From Myroides marinus (lineage in GTDB: Bacteria > Bacteroidota > Bacteroidia > Flavobacteriales > Flavobacteriaceae): a DNA stretch of 64,000 nucleotides. Below, one piece after another: positions 27,260 through 35,759 of this stretch (within the stretch, counting starts at the first letter, position 1; every line of letters starts with the position of its first letter). Below the pieces are notes generated by a model. The model did no database searches and was not told the DNA's origin. It was given only the letters and a program-made list of their open reading frames with translations. A program made the translations under genes and the position numbers. Where the stretch lies: assembly GCF_900109075.1 (NCBI RefSeq), contig NZ_FNYS01000018.1, forward strand, positions 1-64,000, given 5' to 3'.

Positions 27260-27652
27260 TCAAATTCTCAGTGTACGATATACAATATATTTATAATCAA
27301 ATAATTGTATCAACGCAGTATAGAAAGAGCGGCGTCTTCTATATGCATAAAGAACGAAATGAATGAAAATAGCACAAACAAATACCTTAGTCAATGTAGC
27401 TAATAGTACAAAGTCTTGTACACTAACATCATCGCTATTATCTGTTTCAATGCTTGAAAAAGAATTGTCGTGTTTATACTCTTTAATCTTTTTGTGTACT
27501 TCTCTATTTTCTCCATGTATTGGATAATCAACACCTAAAGTCGAAGCATAAATAGCTGGAGTATAATCTACCTTAACTGTATCCAATACTTTCCCACCCA
27601 CTATAGATAGTAGGATAAAAAGGGAAATAATATGTGATAGAATACGTCTCAT
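27260..27652 (-). CDS. Hypothetical small membrane protein
   Basis: I do not recognise a family. From ATG 27652 the product is 130 residues: an N-terminal hydrophobic stretch (about 5-21, LSHIISLFILLSIVGG) that may be a signal peptide or anchor, a polar middle with YASTLGVDYPIHGENREVHK, and a membrane helix (about 88-105, FVLLATLTKVFVCAIFIHFVL) followed by a basic tail YRRRRSFYTALIQLFDYKYI. An alternative GTG start at 27688 is rejected because it lies upstream of the -7 element at 27662-27669. It is on the same strand as the drug efflux operon, 130 bases upstream of it, but has its own promoter. Confidence 0.6.
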   Translation of the reverse strand: MRRILSHIISLFILLSIVGGKVLDTVKVDYTPAIYASTLGVDYPIHGENREVHKKIKEYKHDNSFSSIETDNSDDVSVQDFVLLATLTKVFVCAIFIHFVLYAYRRRRSFYTALIQLFDYKYIVYRTLRI

Positions 27653-27661
27653 AAGTGGTAT

Positions 27662-27690
27662 CAAATTTAATGTTAGATTTGAATTCACAA
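27662..27690 (-). promoter_or_regulatory. Promoter TTG-N18-TAAATTTG for the small membrane protein
   Basis: On the minus strand TTG (27690-27688) and TAAATTTG (27669-27662) fit the flavobacterial consensus with 18-base spacing. The transcript would start only a few bases before ATG 27652. Confidence 0.55.
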
Positions 27691-27921
27691 TTCAGCTTAA
27701 CATTATTTAACACACGCTTTTTATAACTTTTTCTTCTAAGTTATTAGTTATTCCAATACAACCTAAATACAAGAAAAAATCAAATAAAAAACACAGATAA
27801 TATACAGTTTTTACTCTGTTTTATTATCAATATATCAAAACAATAGACCTACGTATAAACATTACTAATCATTAAGATGGTTTGAGAAAATATCAAACAA
27901 TCTACCCTTTCGTATAAAAAC

Positions 27922-27950
27922 AAAAAAAGCGGTACATCACTGTACCGCTT
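27922..27950 (-). terminator. Terminator after the phosphate transporter gene
   Basis: Stem AAGCGGTACA/TGTACCGCTT with TCAC-type loop, followed by seven T residues on the minus strand; 25 bases past the PiT stop. Confidence 0.88.
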
Positions 27951-27974
27951 ATATATTTTATTAAAGTAATATTC

Positions 27975-29072
27975 TTATAATATTGCGTGGATTAAGTAAT
28001 AAACCACCATCGCTATAATAGCAGATACTGGAATAGTCAATACCCAAGCCCATAATAGGTTAATTGTAACTCCCCATCTTACAGCAGAGATACGTTTAGT
28101 AACCCCTACCCCGATGATAGAACCTGTAATCGTATGTGTAGTAGATACTGGAATACCTAAGTGCTCTGTTACATATAATGCTACAGCACCTGCAGTCTCA
28201 GCAGCTACACCTTCTAATGGTGTTACTTTTGTAATCTTAGATCCCATTGTCTTAACGATTTTCCATCCTCCAGATAAAGTACCTAAACCGATGAATATGA
28301 ATGATGCTAATGGTACCCACCACCAGTGCTCTACGAATACTTTAAATGTATCTACCCCTTCTACTAAATAAGAAGGGTCCATATCAACATTTACGTGGTA
28401 GAAGATAACAGCAGCACCGATAATACCCATTACTTTCTGAGCATCGTTACCTCCATGTCCTAAAGAGAACAATGCCGATGATACTAACTGTAAACGCTTA
28501 AACCAAACATCACATTTATGTGAGTTAGAATTACGACATATCCACATAATACCTACTGTTATAAAGTAGGCTAGTATCATCCCTAAGAATGGTGCTCCGA
28601 AGATAAATAAGAAGATAGGAATAACTTTAGAATAAACAATAACATCTACTCCTCCAGGTGCAAATCCACCTGCGTGAGCTACTGCTGCTCCTATAAATCC
28701 TCCGATAAGTGTATGTGAAGAAGAAGAAGGAATACCTAACTTCCAAGTCAATAAGTTCCAAATAATAGCTGCAACCAATCCAGCAAAGATTACTTCTAAA
28801 CTAATAAAGTTCTCATTTACTGATTTGGCAATGGTATTACCAATTTTAAACTCTCCAATAATATACAGAGAGATAAAATACGCAGCAAAGTTAAATGCTG
28901 CTGCCCATAACACTGCCTGGAATGGTGTCAACACCTTTGTAGTCACGATAGTCGCGATAGAGTTCGCTGCATCGTGAAAACCGTTAATGTAATCAAACCC
29001 TAATGCTAAGACGATAATAATCATCAGCATAATACCAGCTTGATTAGTAAACATTCCTAAGAAAAAATCCAT
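27975..29072 (-). CDS. PiT family inorganic phosphate transporter
   Basis: This 365-residue inner-membrane symporter has the two inverted PiT signatures: DYINGFHDAANSIATIVTT (about 27-45) and, in the second half, GHGGNDAQKVMGII (about 203-216) with GIPVSTTHTITGSIIGVG (about 306-323). About ten membrane helices can be seen. It takes up metal-phosphate with protons at low affinity. The DUF47 protein encoded 19 bases upstream is its usual partner and regulator. Confidence 0.93.
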   Translation of the reverse strand: MDFFLGMFTNQAGIMLMIIIVLALGFDYINGFHDAANSIATIVTTKVLTPFQAVLWAAAFNFAAYFISLYIIGEFKIGNTIAKSVNENFISLEVIFAGLVAAIIWNLLTWKLGIPSSSSHTLIGGFIGAAVAHAGGFAPGGVDVIVYSKVIPIFLFIFGAPFLGMILAYFITVGIMWICRNSNSHKCDVWFKRLQLVSSALFSLGHGGNDAQKVMGIIGAAVIFYHVNVDMDPSYLVEGVDTFKVFVEHWWWVPLASFIFIGLGTLSGGWKIVKTMGSKITKVTPLEGVAAETAGAVALYVTEHLGIPVSTTHTITGSIIGVGVTKRISAVRWGVTINLLWAWVLTIPVSAIIAMVVYYLIHAIL

Positions 29073-29091
29073 AAATAATGTTTCTAGTTAA

Positions 29092-29736
29092 TTAAGCGTA
29101 TTTTACCGTAATTGTCTCTAATACGTTAGCTACATCTCTACAGCTATCTGTAGCAGTCTCTAATGCAGACATTACTTCCTTATATTTAATAATCTCAATT
29201 GCGTTACTTTCGTTTTCGAAAATATCAGCAACTGCTTTATCAAATACTTTATCTGCTTTACGCTCTAAACGAGAAATATTTTTGCTGATTTCTGATAATG
29301 TAGCAAAGTTTTTATTGTCTTTTAAGATCAAAAGACCTTTAGCTACTTCACTACAAGCTTCTAAATTAGCTTCAGTTAATTTACGCAAAGGTTTAGTTAC
29401 CTTATCGATTTGATACAATCTCATACGAGATGCAGCATCTGATAAATGGTCTGCAATATCATCTACAGCAGTGATTAAGTTGTGAATATCTTCACGGTCA
29501 AAAGGAGTGATGAAGTTTTTACCAAGTTCTACTCGAGTAGTTTGAGCGATTGCTTCAATTTCTTGTTTTAATACTTCTACATCTTTTAATAACTTTTCTC
29601 TTTCTTTAGCTGGTGCATTTACTGCCTCATTTAAAGTTTCTGAAAGTTTCTTAATCTTACCTGCTGCCTTTTCAAATAATGGATAAAACACTTTATCCTT
29701 AGGCACTAAAAACTGAAAAATATTGTTTAATGACAT
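29092..29736 (-). CDS. DUF47/PhoU-like regulator of the PiT transporter
   Basis: The 214-residue all-helical protein starts MSLNNIFQFLVPKDKVFYPLFEKAA, the usual DUF47 N-terminus; a longer frame to 29763 is rejected because its start lies within the leader right behind the -7 element. It contains DREDIHNLITAVDDIADHLSDAA (about 91-113), the metal-binding PhoU-like helix. DUF47 proteins are encoded with PiT transporters and modulate phosphate flux. Both genes form a two-gene operon. Confidence 0.9.
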   Translation of the reverse strand: MSLNNIFQFLVPKDKVFYPLFEKAAGKIKKLSETLNEAVNAPAKEREKLLKDVEVLKQEIEAIAQTTRVELGKNFITPFDREDIHNLITAVDDIADHLSDAASRMRLYQIDKVTKPLRKLTEANLEACSEVAKGLLILKDNKNFATLSEISKNISRLERKADKVFDKAVADIFENESNAIEIIKYKEVMSALETATDSCRDVANVLETITVKYA

Positions 29737-29760
29737 CTTAAAAATGATAATAATCGGGGG

Positions 29761-29788
29761 CAAAAGTAACTCTTTTAAGTTATCTCAA
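29761..29788 (-). promoter_or_regulatory. Promoter TTG-N17-TACTTTTG for the phosphate uptake operon
   Basis: On the minus strand TTG (29788-29786) and TACTTTTG (29768-29761) match the -33/-7 consensus, 25 bases before ATG 29736. Confidence 0.6.
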
Positions 29789-30261
29789 TGTTTCCTTAAC
29801 GTTAATTTTTACACCTTTATTAATACTATTACTTCACACTAAAAACATAACTAATTGAATAACAAATATAAACCTATTTCCTTATATTAATTTAATGTTA
29901 TGTAATTAAAATACATGCAACATTGAATATTCTTACTATGTGACAATATTTGACTCCAATAATTACAATTTATAAACGAATTACTGCTAAATTATAGATT
30001 ACACTATTACGCTTCATTTCCCCTTTCTTTTTACTATAATTCTTATTGTAAACTAAACTTTCTAGTATTACTATCATAACAGAAAACAAATAAGCTATTT
30101 AACCAAAAGAGACCTTGTTCATTGCATAACAAATTGATTAGATCTAAAACATCAATACCTGAAAATTCGCATACCGTCTTTTAACACTAGTAAAAATTAT
30201 AACTATATTTTGTACTTTAGCGAAAACGATATAAAACAACAGAGAATCAACCCAACAAACT
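29789..30261. other. AT-rich gene-free stretch
   Basis: These 470 bases hold no credible frame on either strand. The final part must contain the promoter of the carboxylase gene; TATATTTTG near 30205 is close to the -7 consensus but one base too long. I see no structured RNA or repeat. Confidence 0.5.
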
Positions 30262-31890
30262 ATGGATATAAACTTCAATAAAAACGAAGACCACAATAAA
30301 CTTTTACTTTCTGAATTAAAGAGGAAATTAGTAAAAGTAAAACAAGGTGGTGGAGAAAAAAGAATCGCTAAACTACACGAACAAGGCAAAATGACTGCTA
30401 GAGAGCGTATCGACTATTTATTAGATGATAAAACTAATAGTATAGAGATAGGAGCTTTCGCAGGAGAGGATATGTATGCAGAACATGGAGGTTGTCCTTC
30501 TGGTGGTGTAGTAGTAAAGATTGGTTATATCAAAGGAAAACAATGTATCGTAGTAGCTAATGATGCTACTGTAAAAGCAGGTGCATGGTTCCCTATCACA
30601 GGAAAAAAGAACTTAAGAGCGCAAGAAATAGCAATAGAGAATAAACTACCTATTATCTACTTAGTAGACAGCGCTGGTGTTTACCTTCCATTACAAGATG
30701 AAATCTTCCCTGATAAAGAACACTTCGGACGTATCTTTAGAAACAATGCTGTAATGAGCAGTATGGGTATTACACAGATTGCTGCAGTAATGGGTAGCTG
30801 CGTAGCTGGTGGTGCTTACTTACCTATTATGAGTGACGAAGCACTTATTGTAGACAAGACAGGAAGTATATTCCTTGCTGGTAGTTACTTAGTAAAGGCA
30901 GCTATTGGTGAAAGTATTGACAACGAAACATTAGGAGGTGCTACTACACACTGTGAAATATCAGGTGTCACGGACTATAAAGCTAAAGATGACAAAGACG
31001 CTTTAGATACGATCAAGAATATCGTTGATAAAATAGGTGACTTTGACAAGGCAGGATATAACCGTATCAAGGCTGTTAAGCCTGCACTTCCTCAAGAAGA
31101 TATCTACGGTATCCTTCCTAAAGCACGTAATGAACAATACGATATGATGGAGATTATCAAACGTCTAGTTGATAACTCTGAATTTGAAGAATACAAAGAA
31201 GGCTATGGACAAACGATCATTACTGGATATGCACGTATAGATGGATGGGCAGTAGGTATTGTAGCAAATCACCGAAAAGTAGTTAAAACTAAAAAAGGTG
31301 AAATGCAGTTCGGTGGAGTAATTTACTCTGACTCGGCTGACAAGGCTACTCGATTTATCGCTAACTGTAACCAAAAGAAAATACCATTAGTATTCTTACA
31401 AGACGTTACTGGATTTATGGTAGGTTCTAAATCTGAGCACGGTGGTATTATTAAAGACGGTGCTAAGATGGTAAATGCAGTATCTAACTCTGTAGTGCCT
31501 AAATTCACTGTAGTAGTAGGTAACTCTTATGGAGCTGGTAACTATGCTATGTGTGGTAAAGCTTATGATCCACGTCTTATCTTTGCTTGGCCTAGTGCTG
31601 AACTAGCTGTAATGGGTGGTGCTCAGGCAGCTAAAGTATTATTACAAATAGAAGCTTCTTCGCTAAAAGCAAAAGGAGAAGAACTAACACCTCAACAAGA
31701 AGAAGAATTATTCAATAAAATTAAAGCGAAATACGACAATCAAGTTTCGCCTTATTATGCAGCAGCACGTCTTTGGACAGATGCTATTATCGATCCATTA
31801 GATACGCGTAAGTGGATCTCTATGGGTATCGAAGCTGCTAACCACGCTCCTATCGAAAAACCATTTAACTTAGGAGTTATTCAAGTATAA
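30262..31890 (+). CDS. Acyl-CoA carboxylase beta (carboxyltransferase) subunit
   Basis: The 542-residue protein has both crotonase-fold halves of biotin-dependent carboxyltransferases: RIAKLHEQGKMTARERIDYLLD (about 34-55), GGVVVKIGYI, then SSMGITQIAAVMGSCVAGGAYLP (acyl-CoA oxyanion region, about 170-192), and in the second half FLQDVTGFMVG (about 375-385) and VVGNSYGAGNYAMCGKAYDPR. The layout fits the methylcrotonyl/propionyl-CoA carboxylase group used in branched-chain amino-acid breakdown; the exact acyl-CoA is unclear. No biotin carboxylase gene is beside it, so the alpha subunit must be elsewhere. It is monocistronic with its own terminator. Confidence 0.9.
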   Translation: MDINFNKNEDHNKLLLSELKRKLVKVKQGGGEKRIAKLHEQGKMTARERIDYLLDDKTNSIEIGAFAGEDMYAEHGGCPSGGVVVKIGYIKGKQCIVVANDATVKAGAWFPITGKKNLRAQEIAIENKLPIIYLVDSAGVYLPLQDEIFPDKEHFGRIFRNNAVMSSMGITQIAAVMGSCVAGGAYLPIMSDEALIVDKTGSIFLAGSYLVKAAIGESIDNETLGGATTHCEISGVTDYKAKDDKDALDTIKNIVDKIGDFDKAGYNRIKAVKPALPQEDIYGILPKARNEQYDMMEIIKRLVDNSEFEEYKEGYGQTIITGYARIDGWAVGIVANHRKVVKTKKGEMQFGGVIYSDSADKATRFIANCNQKKIPLVFLQDVTGFMVGSKSEHGGIIKDGAKMVNAVSNSVVPKFTVVVGNSYGAGNYAMCGKAYDPRLIFAWPSAELAVMGGAQAAKVLLQIEASSLKAKGEELTPQQEEELFNKIKAKYDNQVSPYYAAARLWTDAIIDPLDTRKWISMGIEAANHAPIEKPFNLGVIQV

Positions 31891-31898
31891 TAAAAACC

Positions 31899-31932
31899 AA
31901 AAACGGGAAGCTAATCACTTCCCGTTTTTTTT
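31899..31932. terminator. Terminator after the carboxylase gene
   Basis: Stem AAAAACGGGAAG/CTTCCCGTTTTT with a 7-base loop and a T8 tract; it also serves the convergent DUF3829 gene. Confidence 0.9.
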
Positions 31933-31938
31933 ATATCA

Positions 31939-32877
31939 CTAGATAAATCTATTATAACTACTTACTGCATTATTATTTACTCTAGTTAAAAAACTAAAAT
32001 CACTATCATTTAACTTTTTACCTTCTCTAACTTTTCTCAATACCTTTCTAACATCACCTAGGTTGTTTACTACTGAAGAATAAAAATTAACATAAGAATT
32101 TAAACTATTTTCTTTAGTTAACTCATCTACATACATCCCTTTGTGTTTTTCTAAATTAGCTTCTAATTCTGTATATAGTTTGTCCAACTCCTCTTTTTTT
32201 CCTCCTTCTTCATCATGAATATAGAATGTATTTACTAAATTCTGTACACTTTTTAGATCTGCTTTTACAGTCATAATTGCATCTTTAATAGGCGAATCTG
32301 CTAAGATAATCTCTTCTGCACGTTCTGTTACTTCATCTATTTTCGCTGAAATTAATGGACGAGTATCCATACAATTATTATACGCCTTCTCTATTTTCTC
32401 TGCATACTCTTTTGCTTTTGCCCAATTATCATCTTTATAGTCCTCATTTTTTAAATACTTGATATAAGTAACTGCCGTTCCAGATAACAAGTCTCTTTGC
32501 TCTTTATAAAAAGCGACTTTCTCTTTAAAGAACTCCTGTTCTTCTGTAGATAGAACTGTTGGTGGTTGAGTCATTTTTGCATCTTTGTCTTTAGTACCAC
32601 CTATTCTAAAGTTCATAAATAAGGCATCAATAGGAATATCTGAAGAGTATCTTATCTTTTTACTTTCAGCCAGCTCGATTAATTTTTGAAAGTCTCTTTC
32701 TCGAGAATTAATAAAAGAATTAGCATCATTCATATAATCGACTACACTATTAGTGTATTCGATTATCATATTTGCTTGTTCCATACTGTTGACATTCTCA
32801 GCACCTACTTCTTTGTTATCCTTACAGCCTACAGCTAAGAATAAGCACACTCCTAATAATGTAATTATCTTTTTCAT
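31939..32877 (-). CDS. DUF3829 family lipoprotein
   Basis: The 312-residue protein has a lipoprotein signal (FLAVGCKD, Cys 18) and is then almost wholly helical and charged, with the pattern of DUF3829: MIIEYTNSVVDYMNDANSFINS near the start, PPTVLSTEEQEFFKEKVAFYKEQRD in the middle and a final LTRVNNNAVSSYNRFI. Family members are periplasmic or outer-membrane lipoproteins of unknown function. It stands alone between the carboxylase gene and the mosaic yeiH region and has its own -7 element. Confidence 0.75.
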   Translation of the reverse strand: MKKIITLLGVCLFLAVGCKDNKEVGAENVNSMEQANMIIEYTNSVVDYMNDANSFINSRERDFQKLIELAESKKIRYSSDIPIDALFMNFRIGGTKDKDAKMTQPPTVLSTEEQEFFKEKVAFYKEQRDLLSGTAVTYIKYLKNEDYKDDNWAKAKEYAEKIEKAYNNCMDTRPLISAKIDEVTERAEEIILADSPIKDAIMTVKADLKSVQNLVNTFYIHDEEGGKKEELDKLYTELEANLEKHKGMYVDELTKENSLNSYVNFYSSVVNNLGDVRKVLRKVREGKKLNDSDFSFLTRVNNNAVSSYNRFI

Positions 32878-32900
32878 AGTAATTATTTTTATATTTTAAC

Positions 32901-32908
32901 CAAATTTA
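32901..32908 (-). promoter_or_regulatory. -7 element TAAATTTG for the DUF3829 gene
   Basis: This exact consensus match on the minus strand lies 23 bases before the ATG at 32877. No well-spaced -33 TTG. Confidence 0.45.
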
Positions 32909-32944
32909 AGAATTAAATAATACAAAAACATTCAATAAACAAAC

Positions 32945-32977
32945 AAAAAAAGACATATTCCAAATATATCTTTTTTT
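32945..32977. terminator. Terminator past the displaced yeiH end
   Basis: A7, stem AGACATATT/AATATATCT (one mismatch) and T7. The same A7-GAC(T/A)TATT start occurs in the terminator of intact yeiH at 35703-35732, at a similar distance from the coding end, which supports duplication of the whole 3' region. Confidence 0.7.
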
Positions 32978-32999
32978 ATAATCTAAATATTAGTACCTA

Positions 33000-33117
33000 T
33001 TAATTCACATATATAATGTACAATAGCGACCTAATAGAAATGAATATCCACAGTCCTACACCTTCCAATAAAGGTTTAAAACCAACTGACTTCACTGTTT
33101 TATAAGAAAGTGATGTA
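33000..33117 (-). pseudogene. Displaced 3' end of yeiH (about 38 codons)
   Basis: These 118 bases match the last part of the intact yeiH gene (35760-35877) with about 12 differences and in the same orientation. They encode SLSYKTVKSVGFKPLLEGVG, WIFISI and a VN terminus with the same stop codon. Upstream, homology stops abruptly at 33117 next to insertion-element ends. The 60-residue frame through here (to 33182) is therefore a gene remnant, not a new small protein. The two copies bracket a three-gene cassette. Confidence 0.85.
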
Positions 33118-33160
33118 TAATTAATTTGTAGTATTGAACGAATGTAGAATCTAGGTTTAA

Positions 33161-33313
33161 CCCAGATTGTGTAATAGACCAATTAACGAGAGTTCATTAT
33201 ACAAAATAGCTCTGAACTTATGAAAAAAGCATACTATAGTATGGTTTTAGAAAAAGTGATAGAGATATAAAGTAGAATTAACTCATAGTATTGGGTTAAT
33301 GCGGAATCTGGGT
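33161..33313. mobile_element. 153-bp MITE-like element / insertion-sequence remnant
   Basis: The ends ACCCAGATT (33161-33169) and AATCTGGGT (33305-33313) are perfect 9-bp inverted repeats, extending imperfectly to about 15 of 21 bases. TTA flanks both ends (33158-33160 and 33314-33316) and may be a 3-bp target duplication. The inside has no frame. A second copy of the right end (AATCTAGGTTTA, within 33131-33160, 23 of 30 bases matching 33287-33316) abuts the left end, so two element ends meet head-on. The right TTA supplies the stop codon of the neighbouring YdeI-like gene. I cannot name the parent IS family. Confidence 0.5.
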
Positions 33314-33895
33314 TTAATATGTTATCTGCTTTGGTAATTCCTTATTTCTTGCACTTTCTACAACCTCATTGATGCGTTTTTGCCTTGTTTCTTGTCGTTT
33401 AGCAAGGACTATCCAACTCAATACTATTTTCCTTGCTGACTTACTCAAACTTAAGAAATAATCTTTTGTACCATTGTGCTTACTAAATGCTATTTCTAAA
33501 TCATCTGGTATTATCAATGCCTCTACTTCATCCAAGATTGTCCAAGAACCATTTTCTTTTGCAACCTCAACACTTTCAAAACCCGCTTTTGTCATTCTCT
33601 TATTATCTATGAGTATCTGTACTATCTCTTTGTTCACTTTAGACCAAATACTATTAGGTTTTCGTTTACTAAAATATTGTATATATGAAGTATCATCAAC
33701 CTTTTTCTTAGTACTATCTATCCAACCAAAACAAAGTGCTTCATCTACAGCTTCTCGCCAACTAATAGAAGGAACTTCTGACTGTTTAGTATAATAAACA
33801 AGCCATACAAACTGTTTAATCTGATGATTCTCTTCTAACCATTGTCTCCAATCCTCTATACTTTGAGGGTAATATGTTTCCTCTTCTTTAATCAT
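33314..33895 (-). CDS. YdeI/OmdA (OmpD-associated) family protein
   Basis: The 193-residue cytosolic protein shows the family path: DWRQWLEENHQ at the start, VWLVYYTK, ISWREAVDEALCFGWIDST (about 40-58), FSKRKPNSIWSKVNKEIV and the C-terminal AFSKHNGTKDYFLSLSKSARK. Members are linked by name to peptide and bacteriocin protection, but biochemical function is unproven. The last three residues (ITY) and the stop codon are formed at the edge of the insertion-element remnant, so the natural terminus may have been altered. Its start overlaps the hydrolase gene upstream by 8 bases. Confidence 0.85.
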   Translation of the reverse strand: MIKEEETYYPQSIEDWRQWLEENHQIKQFVWLVYYTKQSEVPSISWREAVDEALCFGWIDSTKKKVDDTSYIQYFSKRKPNSIWSKVNKEIVQILIDNKRMTKAGFESVEVAKENGSWTILDEVEALIIPDDLEIAFSKHNGTKDYFLSLSKSARKIVLSWIVLAKRQETRQKRINEVVESARNKELPKQITY

Positions 33896-34838
33896 TCTGT
33901 TGTCTTAACCATTGTAAAATTGCTTGGGTAGTTTCTTCTGGTTTTTCTTGCTGAATCCAATGTCCACAATCTAATCTAATAACATCCAAATTTGGGGCGA
34001 TATTCTTCAGATTTTCATTCTCAGGAATTGTATCCTTCAAACCATATATCATAAGAGTAGGGTGATTAATAATTGGAATAATATCAGCCATTATATGCCA
34101 GTTTCTATCCATATTTCTATACCAATTGATACTTCCTGTAAAACCTGATGCTTCAAAGGCAGTAATAAAGACAGATAATTCACTTTCTTGCATTAAAGGT
34201 TCTCCTAAAGAATTTTCTTTTTGTGCAAGATTTATCATCAACATACCTGGTTCTGGTGGTGTAAGTGGTACATTCTTACGAAATATATTATGAAGGAAAC
34301 GAGTTGTATTTTTATTCATTATATCATCTGCAACTCCTATTTGTCGATTGAAGTGAACAAAATAAAAATCTTCTCCAAAAATTGCTTCCATCAAATCAAG
34401 CCATGGTATTTCACCACGTTCCTGATAAGGCAAGGCTAAGTTTATAATTTTATTTACCCTTTTAGGATGTAATAATGCCAGATGCCAAACAACATTTGCT
34501 CCCCAATCGTGACCTACAAATACAGCATCTTCATATCCAAAATGATCCAGTAGAGCTACTAAATCACCTGTCAAATGTATAATATCATACTGAGTTATTT
34601 CAGTTGGCTGAGATGAGTTACCATATCCTCTCTGATTCGGAATAATAACATGATAGCCAGCATCTACAAGAGACTGAACCTGATAACGCCAAGAAAAAGC
34701 ATGTTCTGGAAAACCATGACAAAGTACTATAGGGTTTCCAACATTCTGTTTACCTGCTTCAAATACTTCTAATTCCACACCATTGACTTGCACAATAATA
34801 GGCTGAGGAAAATTACTTACATACATTTCGTTTATCAT
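33888..34838 (-). CDS. Epoxide-hydrolase-like alpha/beta hydrolase
   Basis: This 316-residue enzyme has HGFPE (41-45, oxyanion hole), NQRGYGNSS (about 68-76), the nucleophile elbow VGHDWGA with Asp 111 in place of Ser, and DCGHWIQQEKP with the catalytic His about 293. An Asp nucleophile with HGxP is typical of epoxide hydrolases and haloalkane dehalogenases; the cap region has Tyr residues that fit the former. No signal peptide. It is the middle gene of a cassette: WYL regulator upstream, YdeI-like gene downstream with an 8-base overlap. Confidence 0.87.
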   Translation of the reverse strand: MINEMYVSNFPQPIIVQVNGVELEVFEAGKQNVGNPIVLCHGFPEHAFSWRYQVQSLVDAGYHVIIPNQRGYGNSSQPTEITQYDIIHLTGDLVALLDHFGYEDAVFVGHDWGANVVWHLALLHPKRVNKIINLALPYQERGEIPWLDLMEAIFGEDFYFVHFNRQIGVADDIMNKNTTRFLHNIFRKNVPLTPPEPGMLMINLAQKENSLGEPLMQESELSVFITAFEASGFTGSINWYRNMDRNWHIMADIIPIINHPTLMIYGLKDTIPENENLKNIAPNLDVIRLDCGHWIQQEKPEETTQAILQWLRQQND

Positions 34839-34868
34839 ATCGATTCTTTTAAAGATTACTTAACGATG

Positions 34869-34909
34869 CAAACTTATTCCCACCTTGCGACAACCCTATG
34901 GCAAGGGTT
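34869..34909 (-). promoter_or_regulatory. -7 element TAAGTTTG and adjacent inverted repeats before the hydrolase gene
   Basis: On the minus strand TAAGTTTG (34876-34869) is 31 bases before the hydrolase ATG. Just upstream lie inverted repeats AACCCT/AGGGTT (34892-34909) and CTTGC/GCAAG (34884-34905). They sit where an operator of the neighbouring WYL regulator would be expected; this is inference only. Confidence 0.35.
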
Positions 34910-34917
34910 AAAAAATA

Positions 34918-35613
34918 TTAATGATATCTTTCAAAATACTCTTGCAAAGTCATTTTATGAGGTTCAAACTCTTCAGTTAATATTTCTAATTTCTTAATTC
35001 TATCTAAGCGGAAGAAACGAAATTCTTGCCTTAACTGACAGTAAGCAACCAATAACCAGTTTTCAGTGTTTAGCAACGCAAAGGGTTCAATGTTTCTGAT
35101 TGTAGTTTGATCTTTTTCATTTGTATATTCAATCTTTACAATACGAAAATTAGTCAACGCAAACTGTATATCAGATAAACTATTACTATTTCTTTCCAAG
35201 TAATTATTTTGATCAAAGCGTGTTCTCTCTGAAAGTAAATTAGCATTATCTTGTACATTATATCTTAAGACCGCTTTTATCTTGTCAATTGCTTCACAAT
35301 AATCTCTAATAAACGAGGTGTCCTTATTTTTAAGAACCAATTGTTCTGCTGTAATTAACGCATTGGCTTGTGCTTCTGTAAACATTAGAGGTGGTACCCT
35401 ATACCCTTCCATTAGTCTATACCCTTTTCCCTCTTCAGTAATGATAGGAACACCCGCTTGTTCTAATGTCTTTATATCTCTGTAAATCGTACGGATACTC
35501 ATCCCAAACTTATCCGCTAATGCTCTTGCTGTCAAAAGTCGTTTGGTTTGCAGTTGAATAAGTATAGCTGTAAGTCGAGATAGTCGCTTTATATCATTAT
35601 CGTTGTCATTCAT
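34918..35613 (-). CDS. YafY-type HTH/WYL transcriptional regulator
   Basis: From ATG 35613 the product is 231 residues. It has an N-terminal winged helix (RLSRLTAILIQLQTKRLLTARALADKFGMSIRTIYRDIKTLEQAG) and a C-terminal WYL domain with IEYTNEKDQTTIRNIEPFALL, NWLLVAYC and FRFFRLDRI. WYL domains sense small ligands or nucleic acid and set repression or activation. A longer frame to 35670 is rejected because it crosses the -7 element at 35639-35646. It is closely related to the regulator at 41676-42410, and each is followed by two small genes. Likely it controls the hydrolase and YdeI-like genes. Confidence 0.87.
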   Translation of the reverse strand: MNDNDNDIKRLSRLTAILIQLQTKRLLTARALADKFGMSIRTIYRDIKTLEQAGVPIITEEGKGYRLMEGYRVPPLMFTEAQANALITAEQLVLKNKDTSFIRDYCEAIDKIKAVLRYNVQDNANLLSERTRFDQNNYLERNSNSLSDIQFALTNFRIVKIEYTNEKDQTTIRNIEPFALLNTENWLLVAYCQLRQEFRFFRLDRIKKLEILTEEFEPHKMTLQEYFERYH

Positions 35614-35638
35614 TCTTAAGAGATGTATAGTTCTATTA

Positions 35639-35646
35639 CAAAAATA
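35639..35646 (-). promoter_or_regulatory. -7 element TATTTTTG for the first WYL regulator
   Basis: This consensus match on the minus strand is 25 bases before ATG 35613 and decides that start over the longer frame. Confidence 0.45.
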
Positions 35647-35702
35647 TGAATTATATAGACCAACTAACACCTTCTTTTTTCTTCACAGTAATTATCACAT
35701 AC

Positions 35703-35732
35703 AAAAAAAGACTTATTTATAATAAGCCTTTT
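35703..35732 (-). terminator. Terminator after yeiH
   Basis: Stem AAAGACTTATT/AATAAGCCTTT (one A-C mismatch) with T7 on the minus strand, 28 bases past the yeiH stop. It matches in part the terminator next to the displaced yeiH end. Confidence 0.75.
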
Positions 35733-35759
35733 CTTGTTTATTGTTGTTTCCTATCTATT

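Noticed and set aside
33000..33182. A 60-codon frame that could be called a small membrane protein
   Set aside because: Its C-terminal two thirds are a copy of the yeiH end and the rest is insertion-element sequence; it is a remnant.
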